Assembly (NCBI RefSeq): GCF_004006665.1 | Contig: NZ_QOCL01000014.1 | Span: 186,001 to 250,000 of the forward strand | Direction of reading: 5' to 3' | DNA: 64,000 bases | Source of the DNA: Halobacteriovorax sp. HLS | GTDB taxonomy: Bacteria > Bdellovibrionota > Bacteriovoracia > Bacteriovoracales > Bacteriovoracaceae | Shown: positions 8,847 through 17,609 of the stretch, one piece after another | Numbering within the stretch: the first letter of the stretch is position 1 | How the letters are laid out: each line of letters opens with the position of its first letter | Notes under the pieces: model-generated | The model's input: the letters and a program-made list of their open reading frames with translations, nothing else | The model's database searches: none | What the model was told of the DNA's origin: nothing | Position numbers and translations under genes: made by a program

Positions 8847-9608
8847 TTAATTATTTATTGCTTTAAATAATTCATTTTGTTGCTTGTCTGTATTGAGTAT
8901 AGACTCGACTTTGTCTATGTCTGCAGGTGTGTCAACACCAATTGTGTCACCTTCAATAATAACTGCTTGAAGTGGCCTAGAGTGTTCTAGGACTCTGAGC
9001 ATGTCGATAGATTCTTGTATTTCAAGGGGAGTAGGTTCTAGAGAGCTATAGTCACTTAGAAACTTTTTTGTAAATGCCATGAGTCCTGTTTGTTTATAAT
9101 ACGTAAAGTCTGGATTGTACTTTTTTGAGGGGATACATGCTCTGCTGAGTAAAAGCATTTGCTCCTTCTTGTTAATTACAACCTTTACAACATTTTGGTC
9201 ATTAAGTTCTTCGGGGTTCGATACAGGGTGAATAACATTGGATACACCAAGAGATAGATTTTCCTTTAATGGAATAAGAAGAGACTCTATGGTCTTGGGA
9301 AGGAATAGAGGTTCGTCACCTTGGATCATAACAATTATATCTGCGTTGAGCTCTTGAATAGCTTCGTGAACCCTGTCTGTACATCTTTCGTGTTCGGAGC
9401 TTGTCATTATCGCTTTTCCACCATTGGAAACCACGAGGTCAAAGATTTCTTTATCGCAAGTTGCAACATAGACTTCTGATAGAGAAGGTACTCTCAATGC
9501 TCTTCTGCGAACGTGTTCGATCATGGGGATTTGAGATATGAGTTTTAGAGGTTTATTGGGAAATCTTGAAGAGCCTAGCCTTGCAGGTATAACACCTATT
9601 ATTTTCAT
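8847..9608 (-). CDS. kdsB: CMP-Kdo synthetase (3-deoxy-manno-octulosonate cytidylyltransferase)
   Basis: Activates Kdo with CTP to give CMP-Kdo. About 253 residues, the normal length. The start MKIIGVIPARLGSSRFPNKP is the nucleotide-binding signature. HERCTDRVHEA, IVMIQGDEPLF and RACIPS follow in order. The ATG at 9608 has GGAG six bases upstream and opens directly on the conserved motif. The frame extends 24 residues further but without support. It is the first gene of the minus-strand unit that ends with cysC. Confidence 0.95.
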   Translation of the reverse strand: MKIIGVIPARLGSSRFPNKPLKLISQIPMIEHVRRRALRVPSLSEVYVATCDKEIFDLVVSNGGKAIMTSSEHERCTDRVHEAIQELNADIIVMIQGDEPLFLPKTIESLLIPLKENLSLGVSNVIHPVSNPEELNDQNVVKVVINKKEQMLLLSRACIPSKKYNPDFTYYKQTGLMAFTKKFLSDYSSLEPTPLEIQESIDMLRVLEHSRPLQAVIIEGDTIGVDTPADIDKVESILNTDKQQNELFKAINN

Positions 9609-9642
9609 TTTATCTCCAAAAATACTTATTTTAAGCTTCTGG

Positions 9643-9671
9643 AGAGTATCTTTAGACGATGTAAATATCAA
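9643..9671 (-). promoter_or_regulatory. Possible promoter of the kdsB-cysC unit
   Basis: On the minus strand TTGATA (9671-9666) is followed after 17 bases by TACTCT (9648-9643), about 35 bases before the kdsB ATG. The -10 is poor, so this is a weak prediction. Confidence 0.3.
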
Positions 9672-9802
9672 GAAAATCACTTCATTTAAGCCATAAATAA
9701 TATTGTGCCGTGAGTCTTATAGGGGAGATAGTCTCTTAAAAAGAATTTATTTTACATAAAATTCTTTATGATTTAGATTTTAACACTTATCAAGGATTTC
9801 AA

Positions 9803-10657
9803 ATGAGTGTTGCTGCACGAGCTTATAATAAACTGCTAAGAAAAATGTTCTATTTTAATGAAAAATATCTGAAAACTCACATCATGCCTGTTCACTACTA
9901 TTCTCCGGTTCCTGATAGCAGTGAGATTATAGCAGAAGACTTTTCGAAGAAGTATTCTTGTAAAGGTATAGACTGGAGAGACGATAAGCAAGTTGGTAAT
10001 TTAGAAAATATTTTTGAGAAATATAAAGCAGAGTACACTCCTTCTGAAAATGGAGGCCTTTCTATTATGGATGCTTATGTTTTATATGCATTTGTAAGAG
10101 AGAATAAGCCTAGAGTTATGATTGAGATTGGGGCTGGAGATACGACCTTAATCTCGCTTAAAGCCCTGAAGAAAAATAGGGAGGAAGGCTTTGATTTTAC
10201 TTTTCACTCTATTGAACCTTTTCCAAGAAACGAAATATTAGATAAAGCTGAGGACAAAGATTTTCACCTACATGTTGAAAAAGTCCAAGATGTTCCTGTT
10301 CATTTTTTTAGCGATTGTGATTTTTTATTTATTGACTCTTCTCACGTGTGCAAGATAGGTAGCGATGTAAATTACGAGCTTTTAGAGATAGTTCCTTCTC
10401 TTAAGGTTGGAGCCCTTATCCATTGGCACGATATTTTTTTTCCAGCAGAATATTGGAAAGAGTGGGTACAGGGAGCTATGTACTTCTGGAATGAGTCTTA
10501 TTTTTTACAATCATTTATGTCTTTTAATGATTCTTTTAAAATAGAGTGGGCTTCTAGATATATGCAGCTAACATATGAGGATAAGTTAAAAAGAACTTTT
10601 CCATATTATATTCCAGAACATAGGGTGTCTTCATTCTGGGCGAGAAGAGTTAAATAG
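9803..10657 (+). CDS. Class I SAM-dependent methyltransferase-like protein
   Basis: A 284-residue protein with a Rossmann methyltransferase core. MIEIGAGDTTLISLKAL is motif I, HSIEPFP the second strand, and DFLFIDSSHV a later acidic strand, as in Methyltransf_24-type enzymes. WHDIFFPAEYW follows. A long N-terminal part of about 100 residues is not recognised. It stands alone on the plus strand with AAGGA six bases before the ATG. Its stop is one base from the convergent GT2 gene. The substrate is unknown; a sugar is likely from context. Confidence 0.7.
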   Translation: MSVAARAYNKLLRKMFYFNEKYLKTHIMPVHYYSPVPDSSEIIAEDFSKKYSCKGIDWRDDKQVGNLENIFEKYKAEYTPSENGGLSIMDAYVLYAFVRENKPRVMIEIGAGDTTLISLKALKKNREEGFDFTFHSIEPFPRNEILDKAEDKDFHLHVEKVQDVPVHFFSDCDFLFIDSSHVCKIGSDVNYELLEIVPSLKVGALIHWHDIFFPAEYWKEWVQGAMYFWNESYFLQSFMSFNDSFKIEWASRYMQLTYEDKLKRTFPYYIPEHRVSSFWARRVK

Positions 10658-10658
10658 A

Positions 10659-11576
10659 TTATTTCTTTTGAAAGCCTTTGAAGTCTTGAGTATTTCCGTA
10701 AAGAATCGTTTTAAGACCTTTAAAGTTTCCTAGCGATGTATTATAACTTCTTTTGTTCCTTAGAATTAGTCCAATAGCAAGATTAAATAATGCTAGTGAT
10801 AGCATTGAATAAATCGTAAGAAATTTATTGAAGTTATTAGTCTTTGATACAAAATACCACCATGCAACAAAATGCCATTGACCGAGTAGTGGTAGCCTTT
10901 CCGTATTGATTTCATGATGATAGTGCCAGCATCGACATTCATTTCTAATTACAATTTTATTCTTTCGAGATACTCGATAGGAGTAATCTACGTCTTCAAG
11001 ATAGCCAACCCCAGAAAACCACTCGTCAAATTTATATTGCGATAATACTTCTTTTTTCCAGAAGGTTGCTCCCCCGTAAACCCATTCTACTTGAAGGTTT
11101 TGGCCAGTTGGCCTGATTGCCGATGGAAAACCTGATAGAGTGAAGTTTCCTCCTGGTTTTTTATCTAATAGAAGTAACTTCTTTAAGGACTCATGTTTAA
11201 CAATTGGTTGGTTATTTATACTTAGACCAACACCCTTCACTTCTTTATCCGAGCATAAATAGTCAAAAAGGTTTGAAATACAATCCTCTTCTAGGACAAG
11301 GTCGTCATCCAGGAAACCTACCCAGTCAATTTCTTTAGGAATGAGTGAAATTCCTTTGTTCTTCTGTCTTGCAAGACCAGGAGGACGAAGAGTCTTATAG
11401 ATAATATTTAACTGTTGAGAAAATTGATCGACAACCTCTTTCACAGGATTGTCTGAACCATCAACTATGATTATGACTTCAGGTTTTCTCTTTTGTGATG
11501 CAAGAGAATTGAGCAAGTTTTTTATATCAACAGGTCTGTCTTTTGTTGGAACTATACATCCTATTTGCATTGTCAT
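10659..11576 (-). CDS. Glycosyltransferase family 2
   Basis: A 305-residue GT-A enzyme. CIVPTKDRP opens the nucleotide-binding domain, IIIVDGSDNP follows, and VGFLDDDLVLEEDC carries the metal-binding DxD (DDD). GYLEDVDYSYR is the acceptor-side ED motif. A hydrophobic stretch near residues 255-275 may anchor it to the membrane. The ATG has AAAGGA just upstream. It is downstream of the GT4 gene by nine bases in the same direction. Donor and acceptor are unknown. Confidence 0.85.
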   Translation of the reverse strand: MTMQIGCIVPTKDRPVDIKNLLNSLASQKRKPEVIIIVDGSDNPVKEVVDQFSQQLNIIYKTLRPPGLARQKNKGISLIPKEIDWVGFLDDDLVLEEDCISNLFDYLCSDKEVKGVGLSINNQPIVKHESLKKLLLLDKKPGGNFTLSGFPSAIRPTGQNLQVEWVYGGATFWKKEVLSQYKFDEWFSGVGYLEDVDYSYRVSRKNKIVIRNECRCWHYHHEINTERLPLLGQWHFVAWWYFVSKTNNFNKFLTIYSMLSLALFNLAIGLILRNKRSYNTSLGNFKGLKTILYGNTQDFKGFQKK

Positions 11577-11585
11577 AATTTTCCT

Positions 11586-12590
11586 TTAGAGCTCATCAAA
11601 GATGGATTCAGTTGAAGGTATCTCAATTTCCGAGTTAATACTCATGAAGCGTTTTATCGCCCTCGAAATGGAGATTGGAGAATGTGGGTCAAAGGTTTCA
11701 ATAGGCTTGACTACATCTCTTACGTAGTCCATTTCACTTGCAATTATTGGAAGATTAAAATGTTTTGCTTCAAGTAATGGGAGCCCAAAAGACTCCATAA
11801 GAGACGGGTATATCAGAGCTTCTGATTTTGTATAAAGCTTGAAAATATCTTCTCTTTTAATGTCGTGAATAACTTTAATATTTAATTTATTTGCGGAAGA
11901 GGCTTCTTTGATTTGATCTGAAAGTTTTCCTTTATTTATAACTAGTGTTAATGACGGAGTTATGCCTTCATTAGCTAGTTCCTTCCACGCTGCAATGAGG
12001 TTTTTGTGGTTCTTGTGTTTTTCATCTGAGGCAATATAAAGGAAGCCTTGGTCTTTATCTGCCGTGGTATTTCTATCTATAATCTTCGGAAGAAACGGAA
12101 ATGTTTTTACATTGAAATCATTTCCCTGGTTTTTAAAAAAAGCTACTTTCATTGTACTTGTTTGCACAAGATACAAGTAATCTTTTGATTTTCTAAGTTC
12201 AAACCAAATCTTTTCAATAGACATTCTGATTACACTTTGAAAACTATCCCGGCAAATGAATTTAGGACTAATCAGATACTTATTTTGAAGGTAGATTGTT
12301 GTTTTTATTTTAGATTTAAATAATGGGGGAAGGTTTCCAAAACAAAACAGTGAATCGAACTTTTTTGATATTTTTTTTAACTTTCTCTCTGCAAAAAGTC
12401 TTGATAAGAAACTATTCTTTACTCTTAAGGTTTTAATCTTTTCTGTTTCTTGAATAGATATGTCTAGGCGGTCATCTAAAAAGATAAAAAACTCATATTC
12501 TTTAGGAAGAGAAGAGAGAAGTTCCCTAAGTAGAACTTTTCCACCACCACTGTGAATATTATAGGCCGAAATAATTATTCTCTTTTCCAT
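11586..12590 (-). CDS. Glycosyltransferase family 4 (GT-B)
   Basis: A 334-residue GT-B enzyme. SGGGKVLLRELL is the N-terminal glycine-rich loop. KHKNHKNLIAAW and EALIYPSLMESFGLPLLE form the C-terminal donor site, with the E-x7-E motif in ESFGLPLLE. It probably adds a sugar during repeat-unit assembly on the inner face of the membrane. There is no clear ribosome site. A promoter-like pair ends nine bases before the ATG, so the leader may be very short. Confidence 0.85.
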   Translation of the reverse strand: MEKRIIISAYNIHSGGGKVLLRELLSSLPKEYEFFIFLDDRLDISIQETEKIKTLRVKNSFLSRLFAERKLKKISKKFDSLFCFGNLPPLFKSKIKTTIYLQNKYLISPKFICRDSFQSVIRMSIEKIWFELRKSKDYLYLVQTSTMKVAFFKNQGNDFNVKTFPFLPKIIDRNTTADKDQGFLYIASDEKHKNHKNLIAAWKELANEGITPSLTLVINKGKLSDQIKEASSANKLNIKVIHDIKREDIFKLYTKSEALIYPSLMESFGLPLLEAKHFNLPIIASEMDYVRDVVKPIETFDPHSPISISRAIKRFMSINSEIEIPSTESIFDEL

Positions 12591-12599
12591 ACAGATTTA

Positions 12600-12628
12600 A
12601 TAGTATGTCTCATTACTATGTTTGTCAT
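12600..12628 (-). promoter_or_regulatory. Possible promoter for the 12590 minus-strand glycosyltransferase gene
   Basis: On the minus strand ATGACA (12628-12623), 17 bases, then TACTAT (12605-12600). The ATG is nine bases further on, and no Shine-Dalgarno site is visible. Confidence 0.3.
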
Positions 12629-12643
12629 TAGCGAAGATTATAT

Positions 12644-13864
12644 ATGAATATTTTGATTGTTAGTCAGTATTTCTGGCCTGAAAGATTTAAGATTAATGAT
12701 ATAGCCCAAGGGCTTATTGAAAAAGGTCATGCAGTTACAGTCCTTACAAGTATTCCAAATTATCCTGTTGGAAAATTCTTTAATGGATATGGACTTCTCG
12801 GGCCATATTTTGAAAATCACAACGGTATAAAAGTAGTTAGGGTTCCACAGTTTCCGAGGGGAAATAAGAAGGGAATTATGTTGGCGTTGAACTATCTCTC
12901 CTTTATGTTAATAGCCTCAATTCTTGGCCCAATTCTCTTGCTTAGGAAGAAGTTTGATAGAATTTTTATTTATCAGCTTTCTCCTGTTACTGCTGCATTC
13001 CCAGCTGTTGTGATGAAGTGGATTAAGAAATGTAAATTATATTTTTGGGTTACTGACTTGTGGCCTGAGTCATTAGTTGCTGCAGGTGTAACTACCTCCC
13101 CAAGAATATTATCTTTGGTAGGGAGATTTGTTAAGTTTATGCTGGATCAAAGTGACCTGATTCTTTTAAGTTCTAAGGGCTTTACTAAGAATATGATTGA
13201 AAGAGGTATTGACCGATCTAAGTTAGAATACTGGCCGCAGTGGGGTGAGAAGCTTTTTTATGAAACATTAATTGAGGAGAATAAGCTTCCTCGGAATGAG
13301 GTGCCTGAGGGGTTCGTTATTATGTTTGCGGGGAATATAGGAACGAGCCAATCTTTTGAAATAATAGTAGAAGCAGCTGAAAGGTTATCATCATACACAG
13401 ATATTCATTGGGTTATCTTGGGCGACGGGTTAAAGAGGGCCTGGATAGAGAAAGAGGTAATAGATAGGGGAATTGAGGATTGTTTTCACCTTCTGGGAAG
13501 TAGGCCGATGGATAGTATACCTTATTATTATTCATTGAGTTCTGCGTTGCTAGTTTCCTTGAAAAAAGATCCTATCTTTTCAATAACGCTACCGACAAAA
13601 GTCCAATCTTATCTTGCTAGTGGAAAACCAATAATTGTATCGGTGGACGGTGAGGCGGCTGATATCGTTAATGAGAACTTTTGTGGAGTTTCTTGTAGGG
13701 CTTCTAGCGTTGAGGATTTGGTTGATGGAGTTTTGAAATTATATTCTAAAACACCTGAAGAGAGAGAGAAAATGGGGGCGAATGGGAGAGAGTTCTTTTT
13801 TAAGAACTTTGAAAGAGAGTTGCTTCTAACTAAGCTTGAAAACTTAATGAATCTTAAAAATTAA
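12644..13864 (+). CDS. WbuB-like glycosyltransferase family 4
   Basis: A 406-residue GT-B enzyme. The start MNILIVSQYFWPERFKINDI and SIPNYPVGKFFNGYG match the WbuB group, known from O-antigen and L-FucNAc-containing polysaccharide clusters. VMFAGNIGTSQSFE opens the donor domain. A hydrophobic segment near residue 75-95 is probably a membrane anchor. It heads the set of genes for a UDP-L-amino sugar, which supports transfer of L-FucNAc or L-QuiNAc. The ribosome site is weak (GAAG seven bases before the ATG). A 63-base gap with an AT-rich inverted repeat (TTTAAAG at 13869, CTTTAAA at 13889) separates it from the next gene. Confidence 0.87.
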   Translation: MNILIVSQYFWPERFKINDIAQGLIEKGHAVTVLTSIPNYPVGKFFNGYGLLGPYFENHNGIKVVRVPQFPRGNKKGIMLALNYLSFMLIASILGPILLLRKKFDRIFIYQLSPVTAAFPAVVMKWIKKCKLYFWVTDLWPESLVAAGVTTSPRILSLVGRFVKFMLDQSDLILLSSKGFTKNMIERGIDRSKLEYWPQWGEKLFYETLIEENKLPRNEVPEGFVIMFAGNIGTSQSFEIIVEAAERLSSYTDIHWVILGDGLKRAWIEKEVIDRGIEDCFHLLGSRPMDSIPYYYSLSSALLVSLKKDPIFSITLPTKVQSYLASGKPIIVSVDGEAADIVNENFCGVSCRASSVEDLVDGVLKLYSKTPEEREKMGANGREFFFKNFERELLLTKLENLMNLKN

Positions 13865-13927
13865 GAACTTTAAAGCCTTTGCCAATGCCTTTAAATAATG
13901 ACAAAATAAGCCCAAATTATTGAGTGG

Positions 13928-14830
13928 ATGAGGGTTATGAGAATATTAGTTATTGGTGGAGCTGGAATGCTTGGTCATAGGGTTTGGATTACTCTTGCTG
14001 AGAAATACGAGGTTTACGGTACTATTCGCTCTGAGTTCAATGAAAATCTAAAGAGCTTCTCTAAAATTGATCCTTCTAAAGTGATTAGCAATGTAAATAT
14101 TTTAGATGACGCATCAATTGATAGTGCATTTGCAAAAAGCCGTCCAGATTTGGTTATTAATTGTGTAGGGATCTTGAAGGTTGATCCTTCTTTGGATAAT
14201 AAAATTTCATCTATAGAGATCAACTCACTATTTCCTCATAAGTTGGCAAAAAAGTGCAAATCTTATAATTCAAGATTGATTCACTTTAGTACTGATTGTG
14301 TTTTTGATGGTGTGGAGGGAAGTTATGATGAGGATAGTCTTTCCTTTTCAAATGATTTATATGGACTCTCTAAGAGGATGGGAGAACTAAAAGATCAGCA
14401 GCACTGCCTTACGATAAGAACATCTATCATTGGAAGGGAAATTAATCCAAGGGGGAGTCTTGTAGAGTGGTTTATCAATGATTCTGAAAAAAATGTCACT
14501 GGATATAAGAACGCAATCTTTTCGGGATATCCTACTCAAACAATTTCTAGAATTATAAAGGATTATGTCATCGAAGACACTTCATTGTCAGGGATTTATC
14601 ACATCTCAAATGATCCAATAGATAAATACTCACTTTTAGTTGCGATTAAAGAAAAGTTCGATCTGGATAAGTCTATTGAGCCTGATTATGATTTTAAAAT
14701 AAATAGAAGTTTATGTTCTGAAAAGTTTAGGGCGCAAACAAATTGTCACATATTTACTACAGCTGAATTAATGGATGACCTTTCTGTTGATTGGGATATC
14801 TATAATACTATTGCAGAGGAAAGAAGATAA
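13928..14830 (+). CDS. RmlD-like NAD(P)-dependent sugar nucleotide reductase
   Basis: A 300-residue extended SDR. VIGGAGMLGHRV is the NAD(P) loop, STDCVFDG the catalytic-region strand, and YGLSKRMGE holds Tyr-x3-Lys. It resembles dTDP-4-keto-rhamnose reductase. In UDP-L-FucNAc/L-QuiNAc clusters this step reduces the 4-keto sugar made by FnlA. A reductase of plain RmlD type, without the C-terminal cupin domain of FnlB/WbjC/CapF, is the QnlA/WbvR form and points toward L-RhaNAc then L-QuiNAc. That assignment is an inference. The stop overlaps the next gene by one base. Confidence 0.8.
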   Translation: MRVMRILVIGGAGMLGHRVWITLAEKYEVYGTIRSEFNENLKSFSKIDPSKVISNVNILDDASIDSAFAKSRPDLVINCVGILKVDPSLDNKISSIEINSLFPHKLAKKCKSYNSRLIHFSTDCVFDGVEGSYDEDSLSFSNDLYGLSKRMGELKDQQHCLTIRTSIIGREINPRGSLVEWFINDSEKNVTGYKNAIFSGYPTQTISRIIKDYVIEDTSLSGIYHISNDPIDKYSLLVAIKEKFDLDKSIEPDYDFKINRSLCSEKFRAQTNCHIFTTAELMDDLSVDWDIYNTIAEERR

Positions 14831-15900
14831 TGATGTTGGAAGGAAAAAGAATTTTAGTCACTGGTGGAACAGGATCAATGGGAAAGACTTTTATTAGAAG
14901 AGTTTTAACTGGAGAGCATGGTGTTCCTAAGAAAGTAATTGTTTTTTCTCGTGATGAAGGTAAGCAGCATTACATGCGTTTAGATTATCTACATAAGAAA
15001 TACGGAACTGATGAGACGATCTACAATAACTTTAAAAACACTTTAGAGTTTAGGATTGGTGATGTTAGAAATTACTCTGATGTTTCTGCCGCTGTGAAAG
15101 ATGTGGATATCGTTATCAATGCCGCGGCCCTAAAGCAAGTTCCAGCTTGTGAGTACTTTCCATATCAAGCCGTTCTCACAAATTGTGTTGGACCTGAAAA
15201 TATCGTTAGAGCTGTAAGAGAGTTTGGCTCACATGTGGAAACAGTTGTTGGGATTAGTACTGATAAGGCCGCTAAGCCTGTAAATGTGATGGGAATGACT
15301 AAAGCTGTTCAAGAAAGAATTTTTACTTCAGCGAACGTGTTGTCCGGTGATACTAGATATGTTTGTGTTCGTTACGGAAATGTTTTAGCTTCAAGAGGGT
15401 CTGTTATACCTCTTTTTCATGAGCAGATAAGACAAGGTGGTCCTGTAACATTAACAGTTCCAAATATGACAAGGTTCTTAATTAGTTTAGATGAAGCTGT
15501 TGACACAGTTTTTGCTGTCTTAAAAGATGGTAAACCTGGAGATACATTTGTACCTGATGCACCATCTGCGACTGTTGAAAATATTGCAAAAGCTCTTATT
15601 GGTGATCGAGATATCGAAATGAAAGTTGTCGGAATTAGACCTGGCGAAAAAATGCATGAAATTATGATATCTGAAGAAGAGATCCATCACTCAGAAAGAG
15701 TTGGAAACTACTATGCGATCAGAGCGATGCTTCCAGAACTTCAAGAAGAGGGAAAGGTTGAATCGGTTTTAACTAAAGAGTATAGCTCCGAAGATAATTG
15801 TGGTGATTTAAAAATGACAGTAGCACTGCTAGATAAGCATAACCTGTTGGACGTTTCAATGGCCGATGCTAGTAATATGGGTAGTGAACTCCTAAGGTAA
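14830..15900 (+). CDS. UDP-GlcNAc 4,6-dehydratase/5-epimerase (FnlA/WbjB/CapE-like)
   Basis: A 356-residue extended SDR. VTGGTGSMGKTFIRRVL is the NAD(P) loop. NAAALKQVPACEYFP and GISTDKAAKPVNVMGMTK carry the catalytic Asp-Lys and Met-x3-Lys that replace the usual Tyr-x3-Lys in this family, and IRPGEKMHE is near the C-terminus. It starts the route from UDP-GlcNAc to UDP-L-FucNAc or UDP-L-QuiNAc by dehydration and 5-epimerization. It is soluble, unlike the WbpM-type dehydratase at 20032. The gene abuts the reductase and the 2-epimerase in pathway order. Confidence 0.9.
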   Translation: MMLEGKRILVTGGTGSMGKTFIRRVLTGEHGVPKKVIVFSRDEGKQHYMRLDYLHKKYGTDETIYNNFKNTLEFRIGDVRNYSDVSAAVKDVDIVINAAALKQVPACEYFPYQAVLTNCVGPENIVRAVREFGSHVETVVGISTDKAAKPVNVMGMTKAVQERIFTSANVLSGDTRYVCVRYGNVLASRGSVIPLFHEQIRQGGPVTLTVPNMTRFLISLDEAVDTVFAVLKDGKPGDTFVPDAPSATVENIAKALIGDRDIEMKVVGIRPGEKMHEIMISEEEIHHSERVGNYYAIRAMLPELQEEGKVESVLTKEYSSEDNCGDLKMTVALLDKHNLLDVSMADASNMGSELLR

Positions 15901-15906
15901 GATTTT

Positions 15907-17034
15907 ATGACTTTGAAAGTAATGACTATTGTAGGCACCAGACCTGAAATAATTAAATTAAGTAGAGTGATAAATGAGCTTGAGTCTCACACCAATCATA
16001 TTTTAGTTCATACGGGACAAAATTATGACTATGAGCTGAATCAAGTTTTCTTTAATGACCTTGGAGTAAGTAAGCCAAATTACTTTTTAGAAGCGGCAGG
16101 AGAAACACCTGCTCTCACAATAGCTAAAGTTATTTCATCTGTAGATGAGGTGCTTGAAAAAGAGTCTCCTGATGCCATTCTCTTATATGGAGATACTAAT
16201 AGTTGTATTTCAGTGATCTCTGCGAAAAGAAGAAAAATTCCTATATTTCATATGGAAGCAGGTAATAGATGTTTTGACCAAAGAGTTCCAGAAGAGTTGA
16301 ATCGAAAAATTGTTGATCATCTAAGTGATATAAATATGGTTCACTCTGAGCATAGTCGAAAGTATCTTGAGAAAGAAGGAATTAATCCTGAAACAATTAT
16401 TAAAACAGGCTCTCCAATGAGAGAGATTTTTGATTATTATAAAGAAAAAATAGACTCATCTAATGTTCTAAAAGATTTGGATGTAACAAAGGGAGAATTC
16501 TTTATTGTAAGTGCTCATAGAGAAGAGAATGTTGACTCTGAAATCAACTTTGAAAACTTTTTAGATACTTTAAACTTTATAGCTAAAGAGTATGACAAGA
16601 AGGTTATTGTCTCCACTCATCCTAGAACTAGAAAAAAACTAGAGGCCTTAGGGGAGAGAGAGTTTGATAAACGTATTCAATTTTTAAAACCACTAGGCTT
16701 CTTTGATTATAATAAGATGCAGAAAGAAGCTTTCTGTGTAGTGTCTGACAGTGGAACATTAACTGAAGAATCCAATATTTTAGGGTTTCCTGGAATTATG
16801 ATAAGACAGGCCCATGAAAGACCTGAAGGAATGGACGTTGGGGCTGTGATAATGTCTGGACTAACGTCTAGTAGAGTAAAAGAATCTATAGACCTTATTA
16901 CTTCTCACTATAATGAATTGCCTCCTGAATCAATTGAGGATTATGCTCCAAAAATGGTTTCTAAACATGTCGTGCGAATAATTCAAAGCTATACAGATTA
17001 TATTAACAGAGTTGTTTGGAAGAAGTTTCTTTAG
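15907..17034 (+). CDS. UDP-N-acetylglucosamine 2-epimerase family (FnlC/WbjD/QnlB-like)
   Basis: A 375-residue WecB-type epimerase. TIVGTRPEIIKL at the start, VHTGQNYD, LYGDTNS, HMEAGNR, SAHREENVD and VSDSGTLTEE are all family motifs. In this context it inverts C-2 of the 4-reduced L-sugar to finish UDP-L-FucNAc or UDP-L-QuiNAc, rather than making ManNAc. It is six bases after the dehydratase. The order reductase, dehydratase, epimerase is typical of these clusters. Confidence 0.9.
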   Translation: MTLKVMTIVGTRPEIIKLSRVINELESHTNHILVHTGQNYDYELNQVFFNDLGVSKPNYFLEAAGETPALTIAKVISSVDEVLEKESPDAILLYGDTNSCISVISAKRRKIPIFHMEAGNRCFDQRVPEELNRKIVDHLSDINMVHSEHSRKYLEKEGINPETIIKTGSPMREIFDYYKEKIDSSNVLKDLDVTKGEFFIVSAHREENVDSEINFENFLDTLNFIAKEYDKKVIVSTHPRTRKKLEALGEREFDKRIQFLKPLGFFDYNKMQKEAFCVVSDSGTLTEESNILGFPGIMIRQAHERPEGMDVGAVIMSGLTSSRVKESIDLITSHYNELPPESIEDYAPKMVSKHVVRIIQSYTDYINRVVWKKFL

Positions 17035-17036
17035 CA

Positions 17037-17609
17037 ATGTACCCTCTAGTTAAAAGAATTTTCGATATATTCTTTGCTCTATTTGCACTTGTTGTGTTTA
17101 GTTTTCCTTTTTTATTGGTCTGCCTTCTAGTTAAGCTTACAAGTAAGGGAGATATACTATATTGGTCGGACAGAGTTGGCCTTAGAAATACGATTTTTTC
17201 TATGCCAAAAGTTAGAACGATGAAAGTTGATACACCTCAAGTTGCAACTCATCTTCTTACGGACTCGAGATCTTTTTTAACACCTATTGGCGGTTTCTTA
17301 AGAAAATCTAGCCTTGATGAAATCCCACAACTTTGGAGTATCTTGATTGGGGACCTAAGCTTCGTAGGGCCACGTCCTGCTCTTTATAATCAGTATGACT
17401 TGATTGAGTTACGTACTAAGAGCGGAGTACATGAAATTCCTCCGGGGCTTACAGGGCTTGCCCAGGTTAGTGGTCGTGATGAATTGTCTATTGAGGAAAA
17501 AGTACTTTTTGATAAAGAGTACTTGGACAAGCGAAGTTTACTCTTTGATATTTATATTATTCTTAAAACTATTCGAAAAGTTCTAATTAAAGAAGGGGTT
17601 TCCCATTGA
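17037..17609 (+). CDS. PglC-type phosphoglycosyl transferase (initiating enzyme)
   Basis: About 190 residues, the minimal monotopic form. The start MYPLVKRIFDIFFALFALVV is the re-entrant membrane helix of this family. VRTM, then SLDEIPQLWSILIGDLSFVG with PRPAL, and PPGLTGLAQVSGRDEL are its hallmarks, with the catalytic Asp-Glu in LDEIPQ. It puts a sugar-1-phosphate on undecaprenyl phosphate to start repeat-unit synthesis. A TTG at 17016 is possible, but the ATG at 17037 starts cleanly on the family motif two bases after the previous stop. It probably uses the sugar made by the preceding genes or a UDP-di-N-acetyl relative. Confidence 0.92.
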   Translation: MYPLVKRIFDIFFALFALVVFSFPFLLVCLLVKLTSKGDILYWSDRVGLRNTIFSMPKVRTMKVDTPQVATHLLTDSRSFLTPIGGFLRKSSLDEIPQLWSILIGDLSFVGPRPALYNQYDLIELRTKSGVHEIPPGLTGLAQVSGRDELSIEEKVLFDKEYLDKRSLLFDIYIILKTIRKVLIKEGVSH

